Below, piece by piece: positions 45,529-54,281 of a stretch of DNA of 64,000 bases (positions within the stretch are counted from its first letter, which is position 1; each line of letters begins with the position of its first letter). The stretch is from Pedobacter sp. WC2423. GTDB taxonomy: Bacteria > Bacteroidota > Bacteroidia > Sphingobacteriales > Sphingobacteriaceae. The DNA is taken from contig NZ_CP162005.1 of assembly GCF_040822065.1 (NCBI RefSeq), forward strand, positions 868,001 to 932,000, written 5' to 3'. The notes below the pieces were generated by a model, which was not told where the DNA came from, ran no database searches, and was given only the letters and a program-made list of their open reading frames with translations. The translations under genes were made by a program, and so were the position numbers.

Positions 45529-46860
45529 ATGACCCTCTCCGAAATATTCAATACCAGAGAAATTGCCTATATCCTATTAGGTGCCTTATTCTTTATTTTT
45601 ACATGTTTCCATAAAGGAATTCAGAAAGACATAAAACCAATTCTAGCTGCACTGTTTACCAAACACATCTTAATCATTTATTTGCTTACAATTGTTTATA
45701 CGACTTTTTGTGTTATGTTGCTTGTGAAAATTGGAATGTGGGACTTTAGTCTTCTAAAAGACACAATAGTTTGGATGATTTTCGCTGCATTGCCAACTAT
45801 GTATAAGGCTTGTACAGCATCCAATGTAAAGATGTATTTCAAAACCACTTTATTTGAACTTATCCAAGTAACGATCTTTCTAGAATTTATTTTGGGGTTG
45901 CATACTTTTGTTCTATGGATTGAATTACTAATAGGTGCATTTTTGTTATTATTGCAAGGTTTGATTGTATTTAGTCATAAACCGGAACAAGTAAAAGTTC
46001 ATAAGATATTTAAAAGCATAAATAAACTAATTTTTATATTCATGCTTTTCGCCGTGGGAATCCACCTTTATGACCATTTTTTACAGTATTGGACATTTGC
46101 TTATTTTGAACAATTTGCTTTATCTCTAGAGTTTACATTGATGTTGATTCCATTTTTGTATCTGCTGGTAGTGTATATGAGGTTTGAAGAGATTTTTCTA
46201 ACAATTAACAGTAGAATGAAACATCCAGATCTTTTGATGCATACTAAATGGATCTTGTTGCTGAATTTCTTCTTCAACCTTAAGGGGATTAAAAGATGGG
46301 AACAACAGTTTTTAATGCGTCGACCTGAAACGAGGCAGGACGTTTTGAAATCGATAAAGGACGTTAAAGAGCTCCAAAAGGCGGAAGAAAACCCGCCTGC
46401 TGTTCTTGCAGATAGTGGATGGTCACCCTATATATCTAAAAACTATATGAAAGAACATTCCCTGCCCACAGGTCAGTATGTAAATCATTATGATAATTCT
46501 TGGAGTGCTACATCAGCGCCTCTCCGCCTTTCAGATGATTATTTTGCTAATGACCTTGTTTATGAGGTTACAGGGAATAAAACCATTGTTACTCAATTGG
46601 AAATGATTCTAAAAGTTTTTGATCTTAGTAAAAAAGGAAATGGTCACGAAGTATTTGCAAACTATTTTACCTTACTATTTGATAAGATATTTCCCGGAGA
46701 TTCTGTACCTGCTGGACTAGCTAATGCAATCATCAAGGGCAAGAAGTGCCAAATGCTTTATAAAAATTATCAGCTCATTTGCCAGTTTGATCAATACAAT
46801 AATCGTTTTAATACTTACAATCTTAAGGTGGCGATCCAACATCCAAATCATAGCGTCTAG
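45529..46860 (+). CDS. Polytopic membrane protein with cytoplasmic domain, unknown
   Basis: A 443-residue protein with about seven or eight membrane helices in residues 10-225 and a soluble C-terminal domain of about 200 residues (YETGN-type segment VYEVTGNKTIVTQLEMILKVFDLSKKG). No family is recognised. The stop codon is immediately followed by the left end of the IS21 element, so the present C-terminus could be native or could have been shortened by the insertion. A membrane domain plus soluble sensor domain in a defence-rich island would fit an abortive-infection effector, which is speculation. Confidence 0.6.
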   Translation: MTLSEIFNTREIAYILLGALFFIFTCFHKGIQKDIKPILAALFTKHILIIYLLTIVYTTFCVMLLVKIGMWDFSLLKDTIVWMIFAALPTMYKACTASNVKMYFKTTLFELIQVTIFLEFILGLHTFVLWIELLIGAFLLLLQGLIVFSHKPEQVKVHKIFKSINKLIFIFMLFAVGIHLYDHFLQYWTFAYFEQFALSLEFTLMLIPFLYLLVVYMRFEEIFLTINSRMKHPDLLMHTKWILLLNFFFNLKGIKRWEQQFLMRRPETRQDVLKSIKDVKELQKAEENPPAVLADSGWSPYISKNYMKEHSLPTGQYVNHYDNSWSATSAPLRLSDDYFANDLVYEVTGNKTIVTQLEMILKVFDLSKKGNGHEVFANYFTLLFDKIFPGDSVPAGLANAIIKGKKCQMLYKNYQLICQFDQYNNRFNTYNLKVAIQHPNHSV

Positions 46861-46997
46861 TTGTAGTCGGTAATTAAAACTGCACAGAAATCGGCAAATA
46901 GGAATACACAGAAAATGGCAACAAGAGTGCACAAAAAAACGACGGAGTTTTTATACCCCGCCGTTTAAATACGAACTTCATTGGTCTACGAAAACTA

Positions 46998-48563
46998 ATG
47001 AAGATGAACGCATTCTTACGCAAATTTATGATGTATTATGATATTAAACGAATGCACCTTGACGGTCGTTCGATTTCTCAGATTAGCAAAGCCCTGGGTT
47101 GCAATCGCCGGACAGTAAAAAAGTATCTGGATATGGAGGATGAGGAATTTGAATCCTTCCTGAAGTCCCAAAGTACGCGGGGAAAGCTGCTTTTACCCTA
47201 CGAAACTTTCGTTCGTGAGCGGCTGGAACTGTACCGCGATACCTCTGCCGCTCAGATGCATGATTGGTTAAAAGAACATCATGCCGAGTTTCCACAGGTT
47301 AACCAGAAAACTATTTTCAATTTTGTAAAGTGGGTTCGTCATCAGCATCACCTGCCTTTTGAGCGCCCCTTGCGGGATTATTCTGCAGTTGAAGACGCTG
47401 CTTATGGAATGCAGGGCCAGATAGATTTTGGAGAATATAATATGCGTTCTGGTGATGGAAAACGTGTAAAGATCTATTTCTTCACGCTTGTGCTGTCCCG
47501 TTCCCGGTTCAAATACGTTTGTTTCAGCTGTAAACCATTCACCAGTAGTACCGCCATTACTGCGCATGAAAGTGCCTTTAAGTATATCAAAGGCATACCT
47601 GATACTTTGGTTTACGACCAGGATAAAGTATTTATCAGCAATGAGAACCATGGAGAACTGATCCTGACTGCGCAATTCAAAGCATATGTGCGCGACCGGA
47701 AGTTTAAAGTCCATATGTGCAGAAAAGCAGATCCTGAAAGTAAAGGCAAGATAGAGAACGTGGTGAAGTATATTAAACAGAACTTCCTTTATAACCGCGC
47801 CTTCCACGACCTGGAAACACTAAATGAAGATGGATTAAAATGGCTGGAACGCACTGCCAACAGACTGGATCATGCCCTGACTAAGAAATCCCCTTTGAAT
47901 GAGTGGCAGATTGAACAGGACTTTCTCAGGCCTTTTGAGCCTATCGCTGATACCGGGCCAGCTCCGGTATTATATTCAGTGAGAAAAGATAACATGATTT
48001 CCTGGAAAAGTAATCTTTATTCATTGCCCCTTGGAACCTATACCGGCCGGGGAAGTCAGATAGCTGTTAGTTTTGAAAATGGATATCTGGTTATCTGTGG
48101 ACCAGGTCAGAGAGAATTATGCAGGCACGCGGTCGCTGAAGGGATTGGCCTAAAGATCATCAATACTGATCACAAAAGGGATAAAAGTGCAGCCCTGGCA
48201 GAAATGACGGCTGAAGTCTGTAAGCTGATCAGTGACGGAGATAATTTGCGCCGCTTCATTAGCGCCATTCGCGCTGATAAGCCCCGGTATCTGCGTGATC
48301 AGTTGATCCTGCTCCGTGAGGTCATTACCAGTAACGACCATCAGCTGATTGAAAAAGGATTACTCTTCTGCCTGCAGCAAGGCGTAAACAGTGCCAATGA
48401 CTTTAAGGCACTGATCTCAAAGTTTAAGCAACAGGCCATCCCGGTAGCAGTCACCCCAACAGGGTTAAACCCCTTGAACGGGTCTTATCCACCGCAAGCT
48501 TTGCTACAGCCCCAGGTAAGTAGAATTGATGACTATCAGCAAATCCTGAATCAACTTAATTAA
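46998..48563 (+). CDS. istA: IS21-family transposase IstA
   Basis: A 521-residue transposase with an N-terminal HTH (GRSISQISKALGCNRRTVKKYL) and a DDE core: Asp in MQGQIDFGEYN, Asp in TLVYDQDKVFI and Glu in SKGKIENVVKYIK. The C-terminal beta-barrel region follows. Length and motifs are normal, with no frameshift. IstB starts 4 bases after its stop. Start: ATG 46998; the second Met two codons later is also possible. Confidence 0.95.
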   Translation: MKMNAFLRKFMMYYDIKRMHLDGRSISQISKALGCNRRTVKKYLDMEDEEFESFLKSQSTRGKLLLPYETFVRERLELYRDTSAAQMHDWLKEHHAEFPQVNQKTIFNFVKWVRHQHHLPFERPLRDYSAVEDAAYGMQGQIDFGEYNMRSGDGKRVKIYFFTLVLSRSRFKYVCFSCKPFTSSTAITAHESAFKYIKGIPDTLVYDQDKVFISNENHGELILTAQFKAYVRDRKFKVHMCRKADPESKGKIENVVKYIKQNFLYNRAFHDLETLNEDGLKWLERTANRLDHALTKKSPLNEWQIEQDFLRPFEPIADTGPAPVLYSVRKDNMISWKSNLYSLPLGTYTGRGSQIAVSFENGYLVICGPGQRELCRHAVAEGIGLKIINTDHKRDKSAALAEMTAEVCKLISDGDNLRRFISAIRADKPRYLRDQLILLREVITSNDHQLIEKGLLFCLQQGVNSANDFKALISKFKQQAIPVAVTPTGLNPLNGSYPPQALLQPQVSRIDDYQQILNQLN

Positions 48564-48567
48564 TCAT

Positions 48568-49317
48568 ATGAACCAAAAACAACAGATTGATCAATACTGC
48601 CGCCAGTATAAGATTACAGGAATGGCCGTAAAAATAGAACAGATGGTTAAAATAGCCGAAAACAAGCAACTCAGTTACATGGGTTTTCTAATTGAGCTTT
48701 TTGAACAGGAATCCCTGCACAGAGAGCAGCAGGCCAAAGAAAGATTACTTAAAACTGCGCAATTGCCCGCGAAATGCAGCCTTGACCAATATGAAATACG
48801 GGATCAAAACGGGCTCTCTCTGCAAAAAATAAATACGTTGAAGGAAATGGACTGGCTGGATCAAATCTATAATATTATGTTGCTCGGCCCTTCAGGGGTA
48901 GGAAAGACTTTTTTTGCAGCCGGACTTTGTGCACAGGCAATAGAAAAAGGCTATAAAGCTTATTTCAGAACAATGGATGATATCCTGAATATACTTCGCA
49001 TGAAGGACTTTTCCAGAGCTGCAATGGCAGATTATAAGAGGCTCGCCAAGGCCAATCTAATTATCATTGATGATATTATGCTCTTTCCGGTAGAAAAAGC
49101 CCAGGCAATTAATCTGTTCAACTTTATCAATCAATTGTATGAGAATACTTCATTTATTATTACCACCAATAAGATGCCTGCAGATTGGGCTAAAATGCTT
49201 GATGACGAAGTGCTGGCAACCGCATTACTTGATCGCTTACTCTTCAGATGTGAAGTCATTAACCTCGCTGGAAAAAGCTACAGAATGGAGAATAGAAAAA
49301 CTATTTTTGAAACTTAA
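48568..49317 (+). CDS. istB: IS21-family helper ATPase IstB
   Basis: A 249-residue DnaC-like AAA ATPase with Walker A LLGPSGVGKTF, Walker B LIIIDDIM and sensor motifs in FIITTNKMPADW. It assists IstA in target capture during transposition. It is complete and located as expected before the right end of the element. Confidence 0.95.
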   Translation: MNQKQQIDQYCRQYKITGMAVKIEQMVKIAENKQLSYMGFLIELFEQESLHREQQAKERLLKTAQLPAKCSLDQYEIRDQNGLSLQKINTLKEMDWLDQIYNIMLLGPSGVGKTFFAAGLCAQAIEKGYKAYFRTMDDILNILRMKDFSRAAMADYKRLAKANLIIIDDIMLFPVEKAQAINLFNFINQLYENTSFIITTNKMPADWAKMLDDEVLATALLDRLLFRCEVINLAGKSYRMENRKTIFET

Positions 49318-49414
49318 ACTGGGATATATACTTTTGTAAAACTGTGCACTATTGTTGCCAAAAGTTGTGCATTCTTATTTGCCATTTTCTGTGCATTGCT
49401 ATTTACCGATTACA

Positions 49415-49740
49415 ACAAATTAATTTGTGTATATAATGAAACCAAAATATATAATTTTTTATAAAAGAAAGCAGGGTAATTAAACCCTGCTTATCTAAAA
49501 TAATCAGTACTAGCCCCTTGTAGACCTACAATGTTGAATCACTTTTTCTAGACGGCCGAGGCGCATTCTGGTATAGGCTCTTACAAACACTGGTCTGATA
49601 CTAGTACATACTAAACACTTTTTCATAATATAATAATTTAAGTTAATAAAAGCATTTACTTAAATAATTATGAATTGTTTAGTTATACAAAGATAGGTTA
49701 TTTAACTAGAAGTTTATCTCTTAATGTTGGAATATTGATT
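49415..49740. other. Spacer with a possible broken small ORF
   Basis: Between the IS21 right end and the large ATPase gene. On the minus strand, 49510-49626 reads KKCLVCTSIRPVFVRAYTRM and on to a stop. No start codon is available in that frame; an ATG at 49628 is out of frame by one base across a run of seven A. One base fewer would give a 38-residue basic peptide. It is either a frameshifted small gene or chance. A hairpin-like AGCAGGG...CCCTGCT at 49472-49493 could be a terminator. Confidence 0.3.
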
Positions 49741-51912
49741 CTAATTTAAGCCTTTTGTTTGCTTATATAAATCTATTAAATGATAAACTGACATATCAAT
49801 GAGTGGTTCATACATAAAAGCGTTAATATGGATATTTTCAGGTGTCATTAAATTTACTTTATCTATAATTTCTAAATTCTTACTGTCTACATATTTTGTT
49901 TTGTATTTGGTTGATAATTCTTTTGTCTGATTTGCCTTGATTTTGGCCAAATCAACTTCTGGTAAAGACTTTATTAAATATTGTTCAGTTTTTAATCTAC
50001 ATGCAACTGCCAGTGTAATTTTATTTTCCAATAAGATTTCGTTTATATTTTTTTCATTTTCTATGTGATCGGCGGTTGAAAATATGAAATCTATGATTTT
50101 TTCATTGCCATTGAAATCTATTACTTTATCTTTGAGCTTCGTAATCCTACTTTTAAAAACATCAAAAACTTCATTTATAGTGATAGCTTCAGAATTTTCT
50201 TTTTGGTGCAAGCAGCCGGTTAGTTTAATACAGTCAGCTGACATTGATGAGTCCGTGTATTCAATCAAGTTTCTTACAAATGAGATTAAACTAATGAAAA
50301 CTTTCGGTTCTTCGTGGTTCTTTAAATATTCTTTAAAAAGATCTCTCATGTATAATCCTTCTTTTAACTGTATGCATCTGTTGTTGTCCCTAGTTGCCAT
50401 AAGTGTATGCTTGTATAATGCAAGTCTTGAGGCAAGAGTTCTGTAAAAGTCGAAGTTGTGTGTTAATATCAGGGATTTAAACTTATTGGAAAGATGCAAA
50501 TCTTGAATATATTCAATTATAGCATACTTATTTTTATAGTCAAATGAATCAGCTATATCGTCAAAAATTAAGAGTGTAGTTTCATCACTAAGTTGTCTTG
50601 ATTCAATCTCGAATAAGAATTGTAAAATAAAATATGCTCTTTGTTCACCTTTGCTTAATATCTTTAATAGATTTTCTTTAGTTTGTACAGCAGGAGCTTC
50701 CTCTTTGTCCTTATAGATAAATTGTAGGCTTGCAGTTTCTTGTTTAAGAATAACATCATGTTGGTTCACTATTTTTACTTCAAAAGGAATGTAGAAACGT
50801 GCATTGAATTTTCTTGTAATTTCATCCCAAAGTGAGGCTTCTTTTTTAGCTTCCCTTATGATTGCCTCTAGTTCTTTCTTTTGTCTTTCATATAGTTCAG
50901 CTAAGGTTTTGGCCTCATCTTTGATCTCTGAGAGAAAACTTGTCCAGACCTTCTTTTTAAATTCGTTATAGTCTTTTAAATTGACCAAGAGGGAATTGTC
51001 TTTTTCAATTACCTTTTTAAAGGCTCTTAATTCAGTATTTGCCCCAATTGCCTTATCAACCTTATCAAATGATTCTTTAAGTTTTTTATCAGCCAAAATC
51101 TTTTCAACCTCATCTTGAAATAACTTTTTTAATTCTGTGGAATTTTTGATTTCCGTACCGTCTTCTAAAACGAACTTATGTCCTGCTTCAAAGTAAGAAT
51201 TATCTTCGATAGACTTTAATATTTCATTAACTTGGTAAGTTCCGAAAGTATTGCTACCTGTCAATTTGAAAAGTTTTGAATTGGATATTATTTCATTGTA
51301 ATCCTTAATATAGTTATCAAGCAGATCTTCATTTTTAGATAGGAAAACTTTCACATTCCCTTTAGTGTCGAATACACTATTATATTTAAATGAAATTTTG
51401 TCAATGTCATCTTTTAATTCATGAATGTGGTTGGATAAAATTCCAAAGAAGTTACTGTTTTTGTCTTCTTCAAATGTCCCAATATACTCTCCTTCGCAGT
51501 CTGAGCTTTGGGAAATCGCCTTAAGTTTTTTTATAAGTTCATTTTTAGCATTGTTTAATTCTGCATAGATCGCGTCATATCGTTCTTTTAGTTCTTTACT
51601 TGCAATGAATGATGTTATTTTATTTGTTGCATCGAAGGAATTATCTTCTGCATTTATAATTAAAATTGTATTGGGATTGATTTCAACTCCATCTGATAAA
51701 ACTTTGAATTTGGATTTTTTGTTATGTATGTGGTCTTTTGGTTGGTTTTTTTTGTCATTTTTAGCAATTAAATCTAACGTTTTGGCAAATGAAGTTTTCA
51801 TAGTACCATTCGGTGCATATATTAAGTAAGAATTTGAGTTGTTAAAGTCAAACTCATGATTTAACTTTCCAATGCCAAAGCAGTTTTCGAAATCAATTGA
51901 TAATACTTTCAT
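49741..51912 (-). CDS. Large AAA ATPase of the AAA_13/PrrC-RloC type
   Basis: A 723-residue protein from ATG 51912; the frame also extends 27 codons further upstream. The N-terminus MKVLSIDFENCFGIGKL leads into the Walker A YAPNGTMKTSFAKT, the variant typical of AAA_13 ATPases. A long coiled-coil middle (about residues 110-400) follows, then the signature-like LSKGEQRAYFIL, Walker B TTLLIFDDIAD and H-loop ILTHNFDFYR. The C-terminal 150 residues are helical. Stand-alone proteins of this type include anticodon nucleases (RloC) and other phage-defence ATPases. I do not see a zinc hook or a clear anticodon-nuclease triad, so the nuclease identity is open. Confidence 0.78.
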   Translation of the reverse strand: MKVLSIDFENCFGIGKLNHEFDFNNSNSYLIYAPNGTMKTSFAKTLDLIAKNDKKNQPKDHIHNKKSKFKVLSDGVEINPNTILIINAEDNSFDATNKITSFIASKELKERYDAIYAELNNAKNELIKKLKAISQSSDCEGEYIGTFEEDKNSNFFGILSNHIHELKDDIDKISFKYNSVFDTKGNVKVFLSKNEDLLDNYIKDYNEIISNSKLFKLTGSNTFGTYQVNEILKSIEDNSYFEAGHKFVLEDGTEIKNSTELKKLFQDEVEKILADKKLKESFDKVDKAIGANTELRAFKKVIEKDNSLLVNLKDYNEFKKKVWTSFLSEIKDEAKTLAELYERQKKELEAIIREAKKEASLWDEITRKFNARFYIPFEVKIVNQHDVILKQETASLQFIYKDKEEAPAVQTKENLLKILSKGEQRAYFILQFLFEIESRQLSDETTLLIFDDIADSFDYKNKYAIIEYIQDLHLSNKFKSLILTHNFDFYRTLASRLALYKHTLMATRDNNRCIQLKEGLYMRDLFKEYLKNHEEPKVFISLISFVRNLIEYTDSSMSADCIKLTGCLHQKENSEAITINEVFDVFKSRITKLKDKVIDFNGNEKIIDFIFSTADHIENEKNINEILLENKITLAVACRLKTEQYLIKSLPEVDLAKIKANQTKELSTKYKTKYVDSKNLEIIDKVNLMTPENIHINAFMYEPLIDMSVYHLIDLYKQTKGLN

Positions 51913-52319
51913 TATTATATTTGTTTGGTTAATAGTATCGTTAGTAGCACCTCGTGTAGGTTGATATTCGATAATTATTACGTGATTGTGCAATAATGAA
52001 GAGAATATTTTATTGCAATGATAAGATAAAAATAGTTACTGAAATTACGGTTTTCCTTGATTTTTAAACTATTATAACGAGTAAAAGATGATTTTAATAA
52101 CTATATCTCTTCTGTGAATTGAAAAAGTCTGATTATGAAAGATCAAATTTATAGCTTAAGGAATAGAATTCTTTTGATTATAGATCTAGTAAAAAGTATA
52201 AAAATTAAATGATCATTTTTATGACTTAACTAATCCTATCCTGAAAGAGCAGTTAATAACTTTAGATAATTGTTGTTATAATTCTCTGCGTTTCCATAGA
52301 ATTTAAGTACGAGTCCATT

Positions 52320-52510
52320 CTCCAATGTGGATTAGCTCGTTACTCTCGCTGATCCCTTTTGGGGGAGGCTTCAACCAAAAATGCTTTTCGCTGCGCTCAA
52401 TGACATTTTTTGTTTTAAACCAAGCCTTGCGCGAAGGCGCGCAGAACTTGCTTTAAAACAAAAAATGCTACCCGAAATGGGTAGCATTTTTTGTTTGGCG
52501 GAGAGTGGGG
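52320..52510. repeat. Att-like direct repeat, right copy
   Basis: Same orientation and content as 38491-38595: a 55-base flank, then after an extra segment of about 75 bases, the hairpin terminator (arms 52459-52473 and 52479-52493), then TGGCGGAGAGTGGGG (52496-52510). The sequence beyond, with GTCGAACCCC, resembles the complement of a T-loop but is not a normal tRNA arm. The tRNA-like part is therefore chimeric, not a functional gene. Confidence 0.72.
52411..52474. repeat. Inverted repeat inserted in the right att-like copy
   Basis: Perfect 16-bp arms CATTTTTTGTTTTAAA and TTTAAAACAAAAAATG enclose a GC-rich centre with GCGCGAAGGCGCGC. This segment is absent from the left copy, so it is either an insertion in the right one or a deletion in the left. 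Confidence 0.7.
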
Positions 52511-53201
52511 TGCCACAGTCGAACCCCTGATACCGCTTTTGAGTTTTTTTAGTGGATTAAAATAATCTAGCTTAATTAATAATAATCCCGCTGGGATTTG
52601 TACCTAGCGTGAAAATCAGGTTTTAAATAGTATTTATGGAGGTTTTGGATTTGACTCACCGAATCACTCATCTTTTGTTTGGTACGTTTTAGCTGTAAAT
52701 TCTATTCGAAGTTATGCAATCTACCGAAAATAAGACAAATTAATATTGCCATTTTTATCATTTATTATGCGAATCTTACCAAAGTTCAATCATGTTGAGA
52801 ATCTTCTTAAATAGATTTTCTGTTTAAAACACATTAAAGTAATCTGATTAACACAATCAGTTAGAGATTGCAAATACGATAATTTTTAGCCACTTAATTT
52901 TCCTTTGAGAAATCCTTATTTATTAAATGATTTTTTCCAACTTTCGTTCTTTTCTCCGTGGTAACTGGGATACAAAAAAGCGGACTGGTTGTTCCTTTTT
53001 TTTGAGTGGATAACAGAAGGATCAAAATGGTTCTGGAGAACCACATTTGCTGATCTATATTATCAGCACCTTCCGAATAAGGAAAATAACAGATTGGAAA
53101 TGAGCCAATAGTGATGGAATTTTTTATTTAAATTGGTAAAAAATGTGAGATCATCTAGATATTCTATACCTTTTAGAAATATTTCTAAGTTAAATCTATC
53201 C

Positions 53202-54281
53202 ATGAATAACAATAGAATTCAAATTAAGGCACTTAAGGCGGGCAACGGCGATAGCTTTCTGATATCTTATATCGGAAACCATGGCAAACGCGTAAATATA
53301 ATGGTTGATGGCGGCAATGGCCGACAAACTTTTGAAGATCATATCAGAAAAGAGATAGAAAGCAGGATAAAAAAAAAGCAGATCATTGATGTTTTTATCA
53401 TAACCCACATTGACCAAGATCATATCAAGGGGCTTATTTACCTTACTGAAGATATCAAAAACCCTAGCAGCCCCATTCTTGGAAGTAGTATTGATAAATA
53501 TTGGTTTAACTCCGCACAAAAAGACAAAAAAGTTACCACTCTGATTAGAAATCTCGATGTAAGTGCAAGGGAGATGGCCGTATTCGAAAGCTATTTACAT
53601 ACGCTGCCTGATATTCAGTGGGATATTAACAACAGGTTGAAAATGCCAATGGAGATTGAGCTTTATGGTGCGAAAATCACCATACTTTCACCCAATGATG
53701 AGCTCATGGCTAAATTTCAAACGGCATATGGCAATCCTGATGTTGGATTTCAATCAACAGACTACAAGAAAACAATTAATGAGTTAAAAAAGTTGGAAAA
53801 TCGTATGTATAACGAACAGAAGGAGGATTTAGATGAGAAATTACAAAACGCAACAAGCATTGCATTTCTGTTGGAATATAAAGAAAAGTCTCTATTGTAT
53901 CTCGGTGACGCTATCCCGGAAATAATTAAAGTATCCTTAAAGCAGATTTTAATGGATCGGAAAGTGGAAAAGCTAAAAGTCGACGCGGTCAAACTTTCCC
54001 ATCACGGAAGCCGAAAGAGCTTAAGCGTGACGATGCTTAAAATGATTGATTCTAGGAAATTTATTATCAGTACGAATGGAAAGAAGGCCGGTCTGCCAAA
54101 TAAGTCCACCATCGCTAAAATCTTGCTTGGAACAGAACGGAAAGAAGGGGAGCGTATAACGTTTCACTTTAATTACGAAAATTTTTCCGATTGTCTGAAC
54201 TTAACAGTGGACGAAAAAAGAGCAGATCATTTTGAGTGCCTCAATGCAAACTATCAGCATGGCTATTGTCTCACCATTTAA
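53202..54281 (+). CDS. MBL-fold metallo-hydrolase (ComEC/Rec2-like), first gene of RT operon
   Basis: A 359-residue cytoplasmic metallo-beta-lactamase-fold protein. The metal motif is HIDQDH (His69, Asp71, Asp73, His74) in the context IITHIDQDHIKGL, with the later ligands in LLYLGDAI and VKLSHHGSRKS. HxDxDH is the variant found in ComEC-type nuclease domains and in MBL proteins of several conflict systems. It probably acts as a nuclease or phosphodiesterase. I start at ATG 53202 (MNNNRIQIKALKAG); the frame also opens 69 bases earlier. Its TAA stop overlaps the ATG of the protease-RT gene (TAATG), so the genes are translationally coupled. Confidence 0.87.
   Translation: MNNNRIQIKALKAGNGDSFLISYIGNHGKRVNIMVDGGNGRQTFEDHIRKEIESRIKKKQIIDVFIITHIDQDHIKGLIYLTEDIKNPSSPILGSSIDKYWFNSAQKDKKVTTLIRNLDVSAREMAVFESYLHTLPDIQWDINNRLKMPMEIELYGAKITILSPNDELMAKFQTAYGNPDVGFQSTDYKKTINELKKLENRMYNEQKEDLDEKLQNATSIAFLLEYKEKSLLYLGDAIPEIIKVSLKQILMDRKVEKLKVDAVKLSHHGSRKSLSVTMLKMIDSRKFIISTNGKKAGLPNKSTIAKILLGTERKEGERITFHFNYENFSDCLNLTVDEKRADHFECLNANYQHGYCLTI

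Larger units (their letters stand above)
46862..49414 (+). mobile_element. IS21-family insertion sequence
   Basis: About 2.55 kb with long imperfect inverted ends starting TGTAGTCGGTAA on the left and TGTAATCGGTAA on the right (complement). Within each end a shorter unit (TGCACAGAAA-TGGCAA type) is repeated two or three times, as usual for IS21 transposase binding. It contains istA and istB on the plus strand. The flanking 4-8 bases do not show a clear duplication. Confidence 0.9.
51994..53201. other. Island end: att-like repeat and flank
   Basis: About 1.2 kb without a complete gene. It contains the right copy of the att-like repeat (52320-52510), an inserted inverted repeat (52411-52474) and a shared recombinase-site-like motif (52654-52672). 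AT-rich sequence then leads to the MBL gene. Short coding-like patches near 52.9-53.1 kb could not be assigned. Confidence 0.5.

Noticed and set aside
52496..52535. A functional tRNA-Ser gene at the right att-like repeat
   Set aside because: Only the acceptor end and a disturbed T-arm-like sequence are present; no anticodon or D arm follows, so it is a fragment.
53000..53201. Possible retron-like non-coding RNA upstream of the RT operon
   Set aside because: I looked for a long inverted repeat pair and a branching-G context as in msr-msd, and saw none. The RT also lacks retron-like organisation. A structure search would be needed to be certain.
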